Below the pieces are notes generated by a model. It was given only the letters and a program-made list of their open reading frames with translations. It was not told the DNA's origin and searched no databases. From NCBI GenBank assembly GCA_947057505.1, contig CAMSEM010000052.1, positions 1 to 8,500 on the forward strand: a stretch of DNA of 8,500 nucleotides, in the 5' to 3' direction. This DNA is from an uncultured Clostridium sp. GTDB lineage: Bacteria > Bacillota > Clostridia > TANB77 > CAG-508. Shown here piece after piece: positions 1 to 7,329 of the stretch. A program made the position numbers and the translations under genes. Within the stretch, counting starts at the first letter, position 1. Every line of letters begins with the position of its first letter.

Positions 1-90
1 GATATTGTGACGAATTTCTGGTACATGCGGTGGATGTGGAAGGGAAGGCGGACGGTATAGAGTCGCAGGTGGCAGAGCTTCTTGGAAATG
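1..90 (+). pseudogene. hisA: Internal fragment of eukaryotic-type HisA, truncated at a chimeric junction
   Basis: Read from base 3, the translation begins YCDEFLVHAVDVEGKADGIE and continues to about ELLG. DEFL(V/I)HA.DVEG followed by a G-I stretch is the signature of the eukaryotic-type ProFAR isomerase, the TIM-barrel enzyme that converts ProFAR to PRFAR in histidine synthesis. That version also occurs in Lachnospiraceae-like bacteria. In HisA the ELLG segment is normally followed by a short linker and a VTYAGG-like strand. Here it switches to NDNLSGHSTTVYKVTG, which looks like an Ig-like surface protein. GC is about 51% over the first 90 bases (46 of 90) against about 34% over the next 80. 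Only about 29 HisA residues are present, so no function is possible from this piece. The switch point is estimated at 85-97. Confidence 0.75.
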
Positions 91-587
91 ATAACTTAAG
101 TGGACATAGTACAACTGTATATAAAGTAACAGGATAAGCTGAACTTGAAACCACGGTAGAACCAGTTATTATGACAAAACAAGGAACTTATACTATTACA
201 GTTACCACAACAGACGTAGCTGGAAGAAGCTCAACTAGAATATATAGCATTAATATAGATAAAGAAAAACCAGAACCACCAAGCTTTGAAGTAATTGATG
301 GAACAAAGGCAAAACCAAGCAATGAATGGTATAATTCTAATGTAACAGTAGAATTATTACAAGGAACTGTTGACCAAGGTGGATCAGGTATTAGCCATAC
401 AACTTATGAAATATCTGGAAAAATGCAAATAGCAGAAACTACTATATCAGATCATGGAACCATAAGCATGGTACAAGATGGTATTTATAACATAACTGCA
501 TACAACTATGATATAGCTGGAAACAAATCAAATGGAACAACCCTTACCATAAAAACAGATAAAACAGCTCCACAAATATACAATTAG
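90..587 (+). pseudogene. Ig-like repeat surface protein, 5' part, with in-frame stop
   Basis: This is the front part of a broken gene that continues to 1252. In the frame that also carries the hisA fragment, sequence resembling an Ig-like repeat (DNLSGHSTTVYKVTG) runs into a TAA at 135-137. It then continues without a shift as AELETTVEPVIMTKQGTYTI. The downstream open stretch (first ATG at 171) holds two Ig-like beta-sandwich repeats, each ending in the usual D-x-AG(N/R) strand: DVAGRSS and DIAGNKS. Each is followed by a linker of the INIDKEKP or IKTDKTAP type. Such repeats are typical stalk modules of secreted or wall-attached Gram-positive proteins. No ribosome binding site lies before 171, so that ATG is unlikely to be the real start. 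The true start and signal peptide are not in this window. Confidence 0.7.
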
Positions 588-1252
588 AGGAAAGCAATAT
601 TACTGGAAAAACATTTCATTTACAAGCATCAGCTTTAGAAGAAGCATCTGTAATTGTTTTATATCAATTTTATGTAGATGGAGAACTGTATGAAGAGGTA
701 GAAACAACAGAAGCATTAGCTGAATGTAATGTAGTAGACCAAACCTCTGGAGAACATAATGTAGAAGTTAGAATAACAGACTTGGCAGGAAATACATCAA
801 ATGCAAATAAACAAATAAACATGGGAAGGTTAGAGCTTGCAGATATTGATTATATAGAATTTGTAGTAAATAATTTTACACAAACTAAAAACAATGAAAA
901 TGTTGCTACAGGGGCAGATTATATTATATCAGACACCAGTATTTCAAATGCAACTAAATACATACAAGTAGGTTCTTTTGATAATCAAACTACAGGAACT
1001 ATTAATGGTAATATAAGACTTGTAAGAAAAGATGGAAATATAGCAAACACTATTTTATCAAATACAGATATTACAGATGGAACTACTACAAATGATACAA
1101 TTAACATTTCACAAAAGCAAAACACAAATAATAGATTCTTTGTATCAGACCAAAAGACAACAGGAACTAAAACTTATACAAGATTAATCATTAGAGAAGT
1201 AACTTTAAATGGAGAAAAAATACCATTTAAAATTACCAGTAACATGATATAA
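584..1252 (+). pseudogene. Ig-like repeat surface protein, 3' part after a frameshift
   Basis: Continuation of the preceding gene in another frame. The upstream frame stops at TAG 585-587. A single missing base somewhere in 570-586 would join ...DKTAP to LEESNITGKTFHLQAS. Restoring one A after 572 gives DKTAPTNIQLEES, which reads as a natural linker. The segment contains a third Ig-like repeat ending DLAGNTSN, then a C-terminal domain beginning near MGRLELADIDYIEF that is rich in Thr and Asn. It ends at TAA 1250-1252 with no LPxTG motif or membrane anchor visible, so the protein is probably secreted or held non-covalently. The ATG at 782 lies inside the third repeat and lacks a ribosome binding site. 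No terminator follows, and the next gene starts 63 bp on, so the two surface genes are probably co-transcribed. Confidence 0.7.
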
Positions 1253-1300
1253 AAATAATAACGAAGCAAATAATTATAACAAAAATTAAATAAAAAGTAT

Positions 1301-1308
1301 AGGAGGTG
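1301..1308 (+). promoter_or_regulatory. Strong ribosome binding site for the GTG start at 1316
   Basis: AGGAGGTG lies 7 bases before the GTG at 1316. This decides the start, because there is no ATG at this position and the signal peptide begins exactly at the GTG. Confidence 0.85.
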
Positions 1309-1315
1309 AAGGTAA

Positions 1316-3106
1316 GTGAAGACATTAAAAAAAATATTAGCAATTTTAATGATAGTTACAATACTAAGCATAGTAAGTATATCTAATGTAATAGCAGCTG
1401 CAGTAAATCTTACACTTACCACACAGCCTTATATTGATGTAGTATTATCAAAAGCCAAAACAAGTACAGACTTAACTAACTTCGAAGCAGATTTAAGAAA
1501 TGCATTAAGAGCGCAAGGAATTGATAATAATAAAGTTAATATTTCAGCCATAGAAGCACAAAATGTTAATATACAATCAGCGTTTAATTGGCAACAAGAT
1601 GTAAGTAGCACTATTGGTAGTATTGAGATTGTAAATAATGGGCGAGATGTTACTATGGTGGGAAATAGTCTGTATTCAGGTAAGAATGCTATTTGGATTA
1701 TACCAGAAAAAGACTTAGAACAAACTTTTACATTTGGATATAATATTAATTATGGAGATAGTTTTAATGCAGCAGGAATGCTACTTAGAGTGGAAGAAGA
1801 CGAAAATATATTAAGAGGATATATGCTTAGTTTTAATAACACTTCAGGAGATAATTGGCACAGTACAGCAAATAGTTCAAATGGAGCTATTGGGGAATTT
1901 AGCTATATCAAGAACCAAAATCGTGCAAATATGACAAAAACATTAAAAAAGGCTCTTAATATTAATACAAGTGGAACACTAACAGTAAAAGCTACTAGTA
2001 CAGAAATAGAAGTGTCAGGAGGAGGACTTTCTGGAACACTGACCTATGATTTAGAAAATCCTATGGGAACAGGTTTTGGATTTTTCTCAGACCATTATTC
2101 ACATGACTGTGAAAACATTGGTAGTTTTTCTTTAACAAACATCAATTTAAAAACAGAATCCGTTAAAAAAATAGAAGAAGTTCTAAGAGAACCAGACTGG
2201 AGAGAAGATTCCATTAAAGCACTAGTAAACGTAAACAATATAGTAAATCAACAATTAAATGCACCAACATCTCTTGGGGAATTGCTAAACAGAATGATCA
2301 ACGATGAAATTTATTATGTTGGGTGGGGAAAAAGTGTTAATCAAAGTCAAACTAATATTGGACAATTTGCTAAGTCTGGCCAATATATGTCTAGTATGAT
2401 TACATCATTTGATAAAACAGGTAAATATGAAATTTATTATGAAGATAATGCAACAAATCCAGCAGTTATTTATGTACATAGAAAACCAGTAGCAGAAATT
2501 AATGTAGCCAGAAGTGGAAATAATATTACACTAACCAGTTTAGGTTATGATTTAGATAATTATTCTACTAATAGAGGAATTAAGGGAGAAGAATGGAAGT
2601 ATAGAAAAGTAGGAGAAAACACATGGACAAATGGAAAGCTAACAAATATAGCAGGTGGGAATGATTATTTAGTACAATTAAGAGTACAAGATTATCAAAA
2701 TGTATGGAGCGCACCAGTAACAAAATATATTACAAAAACATCATCAGTTCCACCAATTGCATCTTTTAAAATTGCCAATAAAACCAGTTCTATTTATGAA
2801 GCATTACAAGTAGTAGATGGTTCCTATGACCCATATGGAGGAACTATTACTAGAAAAACATGGAAAGTATACAAAGGGGAAAATTTAATTTATACAGGAA
2901 CTACACCACTTACCAACTATAATGCATCAGGGCGTGGAACAGGTAATTATACCATGAGCTCAGAAGTAACCAACAATAGAGGAATTACATCAGAAATATA
3001 CAAAAGAAACTTTACTATTATACCAGATAACGAAGCGCCGGAATTTACTGCAACTCCAACAGATTGTGAGTGGCAAAAAAAATGTAACAATAAACCTTCA
3101 ATTTAA
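1316..3106 (+). CDS. Secreted Ig/PKD-like surface protein, main open part of a broken gene
   Basis: The 596-residue open part begins with a Sec signal peptide: MKTLKK, a hydrophobic core to about residue 26, and an AAA cleavage site near 27-29. Residues about 90-275 alternate short strands and include GFGFFSDHYSHDCENIGSFS, which suggests a lectin-like jelly-roll; that is inference. Residues about 305-470 contain further beta-rich repeats. Residues about 479-567 look like a PKD-type domain, with PIASFKI, then VVDGSYDPYGGTI, then a closing strand. A final Ig-like domain starts at DNEAPEFTATP and is cut off: in the A8 tract at 3075-3082 the frame shifts, adding QKKCNNKPSI and a stop. With one A removed, the frame continues as NVTINLQFKDRLGSG. 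No catalytic motif is recognised. The likely role is an extracellular adhesin or matrix protein; its ligand is unknown. It follows another Ig-like gene by 63 bp. Confidence 0.8.
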   Translation: MKTLKKILAILMIVTILSIVSISNVIAAAVNLTLTTQPYIDVVLSKAKTSTDLTNFEADLRNALRAQGIDNNKVNISAIEAQNVNIQSAFNWQQDVSSTIGSIEIVNNGRDVTMVGNSLYSGKNAIWIIPEKDLEQTFTFGYNINYGDSFNAAGMLLRVEEDENILRGYMLSFNNTSGDNWHSTANSSNGAIGEFSYIKNQNRANMTKTLKKALNINTSGTLTVKATSTEIEVSGGGLSGTLTYDLENPMGTGFGFFSDHYSHDCENIGSFSLTNINLKTESVKKIEEVLREPDWREDSIKALVNVNNIVNQQLNAPTSLGELLNRMINDEIYYVGWGKSVNQSQTNIGQFAKSGQYMSSMITSFDKTGKYEIYYEDNATNPAVIYVHRKPVAEINVARSGNNITLTSLGYDLDNYSTNRGIKGEEWKYRKVGENTWTNGKLTNIAGGNDYLVQLRVQDYQNVWSAPVTKYITKTSSVPPIASFKIANKTSSIYEALQVVDGSYDPYGGTITRKTWKVYKGENLIYTGTTPLTNYNASGRGTGNYTMSSEVTNNRGITSEIYKRNFTIIPDNEAPEFTATPTDCEWQKKCNNKPSI

Positions 3107-3787
3107 AGATAGATTAGGAAGTGGTTTTAAAAATTATCAATATGCAGTAACAACAACACAATCAACACCGAGTAGTTGAGCTAATGGTGGCACTAATGTA
3201 AACAGTAACATTAGTATTGTTAATAGTGGAACATGGTATTTACATGTAAAAGCAACAGATAATGCAGGAAATCAAAAAAGCATAACAGAAACAGTAACCA
3301 ATATTGATAAAAATCCTCCATTATTAAAATTAAAAAGCAAACCAGACGAGAATGGAAAAATAAAAATTATATGGGAAACAGAAGATACGCAAAGTGGAGT
3401 TAGAAACCTAATTTTGCCAAATGGAAAATATAGTAGTGAAGTAAGAGGCGAATTTATTGCAGAGCAAAATGGAATATATAGATTTACTTCTTATGACAAA
3501 GTAGGAAACTATGCAGTAATGGAAATAGAAGTAGATAATATAGATACCCAAGGAATTATCTTCTCATTGTGGAAAAAAAGATAGATGAAGAACACTATCA
3601 AATAGGATGGCAAATATTAGACAGACAAGAAGACTTCAAACATATTTTATTACCAGACAATACCTATAGTAAAGAAACAAGAGGTTATTTTGAAGTAGGA
3701 AAAGAAGGAACTTATACATTCCTAGCATATGACAGAGCAGGAAATGAAACCAAAGGAAGCATTATTCTTAGAGAAAAAAGCAAATAG
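3081..3787 (+). pseudogene. Displaced 3' part of the 1316 surface protein, with an internal TGA and a second frameshift
   Basis: From 3081 the frame reads NVTINLQFKDRLGSG, the expected continuation of the PKD/Ig protein. It meets TGA at 3177-3179 in the context STPSS-stop-ANGG. Related Ig domains often read STPSSW here, so a TGG-to-TGA change is likely. The frame then carries two more Ig-like repeats, one with DNAGNQKS followed by NIDKNPP and one with DKVGNYA followed by DNID, and stops at TAG 3582-3584. A missing T near 3567 or a missing A in the A7 run at 3573-3579 would restore the last repeat, which reads KKIDEEHYQIGWQ to YDRAGNETKGS and ends at TAG 3785-3787. The net shift of the two indels is zero, so the intact gene would be 1316-3787, about 823 residues. 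No sortase motif or membrane anchor is seen. The GTG at 3569 is not a credible independent start. Confidence 0.7.
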
Positions 3788-3825
3788 CCATATATTGTAT
3801 TTTTGACCAAAATACTACAAAATTC

Positions 3826-3854
3826 TTGTCATAAAAGGCTTAATATGATATAGT
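3826..3854 (+). promoter_or_regulatory. Near-consensus sigma-A promoter with extended -10
   Basis: TTGTCA (3826-3831), a 17-base spacer, then TATAGT (3849-3854), preceded by TG at 3846-3847 as an extended -10 element. Both hexamers match the consensus at five of six positions. The predicted start near 3861 leaves a leader of about 34 bases before the ATG at 3895. It should drive the WG-repeat gene and the gene after it. Confidence 0.7.
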
Positions 3855-3882
3855 TATACCATATTAAGCCTTTTGGCTTTTT
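3833..3882 (+). terminator. Terminator-like hairpin overlapping the promoter
   Basis: AAAAGGCTTAATATG (3833-3847) pairs perfectly with 3860-3874 across a 12-base loop. It is followed by TTGGCTTTTTAGG, so the T-tract is interrupted by GGC. It lies 45 bases after the stop of the upstream surface gene and should end that transcript. Its loop and left arm contain the -10 region of the downstream promoter. Confidence 0.65.
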
Positions 3883-3894
3883 AGGAGGTAATAT

Positions 3895-5418
3895 ATGAGT
3901 ACAGGTAGAAGATATAATGGAGATAAACCAAAATTAAACATAAAAAAAGTAATTTCAGTTATTATTGTAATAGCAGTTATTGTAATGGCAATAATTTCTA
4001 TTACTAAAATACTAGGAAATCATACAAAAGCAGAAGAAAAAACAGTAGCAAATAAATACTTTGCAGTTTATACAAATGAAAAATGGGGAGTTATAAACTC
4101 AAAAGGCGAAATCATAATAAAACCAGAATATGAAGAAGCAATCATTATTCCAAATAATGCAAAAGATATCTTTTTATGCACTTATGATGTAGACTATACA
4201 CAAAATACATACAAAACCAAAGTAATAAATAGTAAAGCAGAAGAAATATTAAATGGATATGAAACCATAAAAGCGATAGAAAACTATGACAGTAGCAATA
4301 ACTTATGGTATGCCGATGATGTATTATTAGTATCAAAGGATGGAAAATATGGTTTAATAGACTTTAAAGGAAAAGAGCTTTTAAAATGCGAATATGAAAC
4401 AATAGAAGCATTAAAAGGAGTCGAAAAGAGCTTTTTAACAAAAAAAGATGGAAAATATGGGCTAGCAGATAACATAGGTTCTATTCTATTAGAAAATCAA
4501 TATAAAGCTATAAAGCCAATATCCAATAAATATGAAAATGGTTATATTGTAACAAACCAAGATGACAAAATGGGCGTAATTGGTCATGATAGAACAACAT
4601 TAGTAGAAGTAAAATATCAAGACATCAAGCAAATTTGTGGAGATGGCAAATATGTAGTAAAAGAAGATGGAAAATGGCAAATTGTAGACCAAATAGGAGA
4701 TATTTATTTAAAAGGTAAATTTGATGAAGTAATTGGTATTAATGCACAAAATATTATAATTAAAAAAGATAATCGATATGGTGTAGTAGAATTAAATGGA
4801 GACACTAAAATTGAAACAAAATATCAAGAAATTACTTATGCCTTTGATAATAATTATATCTTTAAAGAAAATAATAAATATGGAATTATCAATTTAGAAA
4901 AAGAAATTGTATTAAAAGCAGAATATGAAAATTTGATTTATAGAACAGAAGCAGGATTTTTTGAAGGAAATAAGCAAAATTCAGCTAACACAGAATTTAT
5001 TGCAAATGACTTTACTGTAAAACAAGAAGGAATTCTATCAGAAATAAACATAGAAAACGGATACATGAAAATTAGAGTCAATAACGAATATAAATATTAC
5101 AATTTCAAATTTGAAGAAAAGACAAATAGAGAGTTACTAACTGCAAATACATTATTCCTTGATAAAAAAGATGGAAAATATGGCTATGTTAACAAAGAAG
5201 GAGTAGTGGTAGTAGACTACATTTATGACGATGCAAAAGAACAAAATGAATTTGGCTATTGTAGTGTAAAACAAAATGGAATGTGGGGATGTATCGACTC
5301 AAAAGGTAAAATGCTTATTACACCAGCATATCAATTAGAAAATAACTCTATTATTGAATTTATACAAAAATGGCACAGAGGAGAAGACTTAAATTTAAAT
5401 TACTATACAGATAAATAA
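3895..5418 (+). CDS. Membrane-anchored WG-repeat protein
   Basis: 507 residues. The start is fixed by AGGAGG at 3883-3888, 6 bases before the ATG. A short basic N-terminus (to residue 18) precedes one hydrophobic segment at about 19-37, so the protein is probably a signal-anchored type II membrane protein with an external ectodomain. The ectodomain is built of WG repeats. Each has a core such as DGKYG-L-I-D-F-KG followed by a strand and a (K/E)Y-(E/D/Q) turn. Cores begin near residues 61, 149, 185, 223, 258, 292, 327, 426 and 461. The run from 149 to 327 has a period of about 35 residues; weaker stretches at about 90-148 and 355-425 may be diverged repeats. WG repeats form beta-rich, propeller-like or solenoid surfaces used for binding and have no known catalytic residues. 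The gene ends 14 bp before the next and shares its promoter. The ligand is unknown. Confidence 0.88.
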   Translation: MSTGRRYNGDKPKLNIKKVISVIIVIAVIVMAIISITKILGNHTKAEEKTVANKYFAVYTNEKWGVINSKGEIIIKPEYEEAIIIPNNAKDIFLCTYDVDYTQNTYKTKVINSKAEEILNGYETIKAIENYDSSNNLWYADDVLLVSKDGKYGLIDFKGKELLKCEYETIEALKGVEKSFLTKKDGKYGLADNIGSILLENQYKAIKPISNKYENGYIVTNQDDKMGVIGHDRTTLVEVKYQDIKQICGDGKYVVKEDGKWQIVDQIGDIYLKGKFDEVIGINAQNIIIKKDNRYGVVELNGDTKIETKYQEITYAFDNNYIFKENNKYGIINLEKEIVLKAEYENLIYRTEAGFFEGNKQNSANTEFIANDFTVKQEGILSEINIENGYMKIRVNNEYKYYNFKFEEKTNRELLTANTLFLDKKDGKYGYVNKEGVVVVDYIYDDAKEQNEFGYCSVKQNGMWGCIDSKGKMLITPAYQLENNSIIEFIQKWHRGEDLNLNYYTDK

Positions 5419-5432
5419 AAGGAAGGAAAAAC

Positions 5433-6662
5433 ATGGAGCTAAAGACAAAATATCAATATACATACTTTATCTATCCATATCTAATAGAAAAAGAGAACTA
5501 TACTAATTATTTATACAAACTATTAAAAAGAAAACAATGTAAGCTTAAACTATTTGATCGAAAAAAAGACATTCAAATAGAAAGTTATTTTCTGCCAGAA
5601 ATTAAAGAGAAAATGTTTTGGTCATTAGACTTAAATAAACAAGCACTAAAAGACTATGAAACAATGGATACAAAACTAAAAGCAAACTCTTTAAGTAACA
5701 AAGAATGCTGTATCTTCGAATATAATTTGCAAGAAGACATTCCAGCCAAAATTGGAGAAGAAGGTGGAATATTCTTTGATATTACCAAAATGGAAATGAT
5801 ATGTTTTAAAACAGGAATATGCTTTTTACTCATGAAAACCGTATTAAATCAAAATAGTAGCTTTCAAGATGTGTTAAACTTTAACTACAAATTTAGAGAT
5901 ATCACATCACAAGCCGCACATACCAAAGAATATGAAAATATAAAAATACAAACACAAAAATTTCAAAACATGCAAACTTTTGCAGAATTTTTGAGTCAAA
6001 TAGTAGGACTAAACTTGCAAGCAAAGCAAATTAATTTAGACACCAATAGATTAATCACATATGCCTATACTTGTTTAAAACAAACTAGCTGGAATGAAAC
6101 AACAGACGTAAAACTGCTAGCAAAAGAATTTGAAAAATACTACAATATATTACCAGCAGAAGAACAAATAGACGATACTACCTTAAACAAAGAAAATATT
6201 TACCAAGAAAAATATTTATATTGTGGTTTTTCTAACAATAGTAATATGCTACTTACATCAGCTAGCAATATTAGAAATTATACTAGCTTACTATTTCAGT
6301 ATGAAAATGAACAATTATATCACTTTATATATGACCTTTATAAAAAAATATACTTAAAAAAGCTAAATTACGAATTTAAAAAAACAAAAAACTTTCAAAA
6401 TATCAAAAACGAATTCTTAAACTTTGTAAAATACCACTGGATTTACGAAGTAACAGGAAGTCAAAGAGGGGTTTTAATAGAAAAATACTATGCAAAAGTA
6501 CAAAACTTAGAAGAAACATTTGTAAAACTAAAAAGTGAATATAATTTATTATATAAAGAATATGAAATAGAAAAAACAAACAAGCACAATAAGTGGATTT
6601 TAGCACTTATTGCTGTTATTATAATTGTAGACTTAGGTATTATTTTTGGTAAGATGTTATAA
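5433..6662 (+). CDS. Uncharacterised protein with a C-terminal membrane anchor
   Basis: 409 residues, not recognised as a named family. A GGAAGG-type ribosome binding site precedes the ATG, and the gap from the WG-repeat gene is 14 bp, so the two are translated from one message. The N-terminal half is rich in Lys, Tyr and Phe and opens KTKYQYTYFIYPYLI. Near residues 107-140, GEEGGIFFDI and ICFKTGICFLL look like paired beta strands. Residues about 345-385 are charged and heptad-like (VQNLEETFVKLKSEYNLLYK) and probably form a helix or coiled coil. A hydrophobic segment at about 387-407 ends the protein at KML. This soluble-domain, helix, C-terminal membrane plan resembles CorA-like or tail-anchored proteins, but only one membrane segment is present and the GMN motif of CorA is absent. 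It is unlikely to be a Mg2+ channel. A role with the WG-repeat partner at the membrane is inferred only from the operon. Confidence 0.75.
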   Translation: MELKTKYQYTYFIYPYLIEKENYTNYLYKLLKRKQCKLKLFDRKKDIQIESYFLPEIKEKMFWSLDLNKQALKDYETMDTKLKANSLSNKECCIFEYNLQEDIPAKIGEEGGIFFDITKMEMICFKTGICFLLMKTVLNQNSSFQDVLNFNYKFRDITSQAAHTKEYENIKIQTQKFQNMQTFAEFLSQIVGLNLQAKQINLDTNRLITYAYTCLKQTSWNETTDVKLLAKEFEKYYNILPAEEQIDDTTLNKENIYQEKYLYCGFSNNSNMLLTSASNIRNYTSLLFQYENEQLYHFIYDLYKKIYLKKLNYEFKKTKNFQNIKNEFLNFVKYHWIYEVTGSQRGVLIEKYYAKVQNLEETFVKLKSEYNLLYKEYEIEKTNKHNKWILALIAVIIIVDLGIIFGKML

Positions 6663-6673
6663 AAAAATAAGGT

Positions 6674-6693
6674 GCTCAACCTAAGTATATTAC
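6674..6693 (+). repeat. Left terminal inverted repeat
   Basis: Twenty bases that are the exact reverse complement of 6836-6855. Confidence 0.9.
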
Positions 6694-6717
6694 ATCGCTT
6701 GACCTTGGTGTCGCAGA

Positions 6718-6768
6718 TTTCCTAAATGCACAAGAAAATCTTCGATTTTCTGTGCAACTAGTAGGAAA
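6718..6768. repeat. Nested hairpin inside the intergenic element
   Basis: Three stacked stems: TTTCCTA (6718-6724) with TAGGAAA (6762-6768); TGCACA (6727-6732) with TGTGCA (6751-6756); GAAAATC (6734-6740) with GATTTTC (6744-6750), closed by a TTC loop. A single A at 6733 bulges out. That makes 20 base pairs in about 51 bases, far more than expected by chance. Confidence 0.85.
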
Positions 6769-6835
6769 ACTGCTCCAATTCGCACTACACAACCTATGGG
6801 TGTTCCGTTTGGTCGCTTACGCGGTCTACGCTTTA

Positions 6836-6855
6836 GTAATATACTTAGGTTGAGC
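6836..6855 (-). repeat. Right terminal inverted repeat
   Basis: Exact reverse complement of 6674-6693; the first flanking base is at 6856. Confidence 0.9.
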
Positions 6856-6897
6856 GCTATTTAAATAATATAAAAAATAAAAGGAGTAAAAAGTAAA

Positions 6898-7329
6898 ATG
6901 AACATACAAACAGGCATAGACATAATAGAGGTTACAAGAATACAAGATGCAATAGAAAAACAAGGCGAAAAATTCTTACAAAAAGTATATACTGGGTATG
7001 AGATAGAGTACTGTAATAACACAGGCAAAATGAAATATCAACATTATGCAGCAAGATTTGCCGCTAAAGAAGCCATATTCAAAGCAATATCCTCAAAATT
7101 GCCAGCACATGAAGATAACATTTTAAACAAAATAGAAATTCAAAATAAACAAGATGGAAAACCAGTAGCAAACTTAGAAAAATTAGACTTGAAAGATGTA
7201 ATATCTATGGACTTAAGCCTATCACACCTAGAAGAATACGCAATTGCAAGTTTTACCATTCTTTTTGGGGACGGTGGTCAGTCACCCTATTTAGGGGAGT
7301 TGGGGACGGTGGTCAGTCACCCTATTTAG
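6898..7329 (+). CDS. acpS: Holo-[acyl-carrier-protein] synthase with a repeat-encoded C-terminal tail
   Basis: AcpS transfers 4'-phosphopantetheine from CoA to the conserved serine of acyl carrier protein, activating it for fatty acid synthesis in the cytoplasm. The diagnostic motifs are present: GIDIIEV with the Mg-binding Asp8, RFAAKEAIFKA with Glu58, and the late LSLSHLEEYAIASF strand region. A ribosome binding site (AAGGAG, 6881-6886) lies 11 bases before the ATG. The family is usually about 120-126 residues; this protein is 143. The enzyme fold should end at about SFTILF (residue 123). Residues 124-143 (GDGGQSPYLGELGTVVSHPI) are encoded by a 35-bp-period tandem DNA repeat, and the TAG stop lies in its second copy. 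The core looks intact, so activity is likely; the tail is probably tolerated. No clear promoter is seen between the intergenic element and the gene. Confidence 0.92.
   Translation: MNIQTGIDIIEVTRIQDAIEKQGEKFLQKVYTGYEIEYCNNTGKMKYQHYAARFAAKEAIFKAISSKLPAHEDNILNKIEIQNKQDGKPVANLEKLDLKDVISMDLSLSHLEEYAIASFTILFGDGGQSPYLGELGTVVSHPI

Larger units (their letters stand above)
6674..6855. mobile_element. 182-bp MITE-like or structured intergenic element with 20-bp terminal inverted repeats
   Basis: The ends, 6674-6693 and 6836-6855, are perfect 20-base inverted repeats (GCTCAACCTAAG... against ...CTTAGGTTGAGC). As RNA, pairing could extend three more positions outward with G-U pairs. Between them lie a strong nested hairpin (6718-6768) and GC-richer sequence including GGTCGCTTACGCGGTC. 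It carries no credible gene and no transposase, and I see no clear target-site duplication. It separates the WG-repeat unit from acpS. Small size, perfect terminal repeats and composition unlike the flanks fit a non-autonomous mobile element or an intergenic repeat family. A structured RNA is an alternative. Confidence 0.65.

Noticed and set aside
1174..1611. Minus-strand open frames opposite the end of the first surface gene and the start of the second
   Set aside because: They are antisense shadows of AT-rich coding sequence, lack ribosome binding sites and show no recognisable domain.
3177..3179. Alternative genetic code with TGA as Trp
   Set aside because: Only one TGA interrupts a gene, TGG is used freely elsewhere, and a TAA interrupts the same class of gene at 135. 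A nonsense mutation or error explains it more simply.
4145..4475. Minus-strand frames opposite the WG-repeat gene
   Set aside because: They are antisense to well-formed WG repeats and have low-complexity His/Ser/Leu/Tyr composition.
5433..6662. CorA-type magnesium channel assignment
   Set aside because: The C-terminal helix and membrane layout is suggestive, but there is only one membrane segment and no GMN signature.
6674..6855. Minus-strand open frame of about 55 codons through the intergenic element, ending ...VHLGNLRHQGQAM, and an 11-residue plus-strand frame at 6726-6761
   Set aside because: Neither has a ribosome binding site or a credible start. Both follow from the palindromic, GC-richer element and overlap its hairpins.
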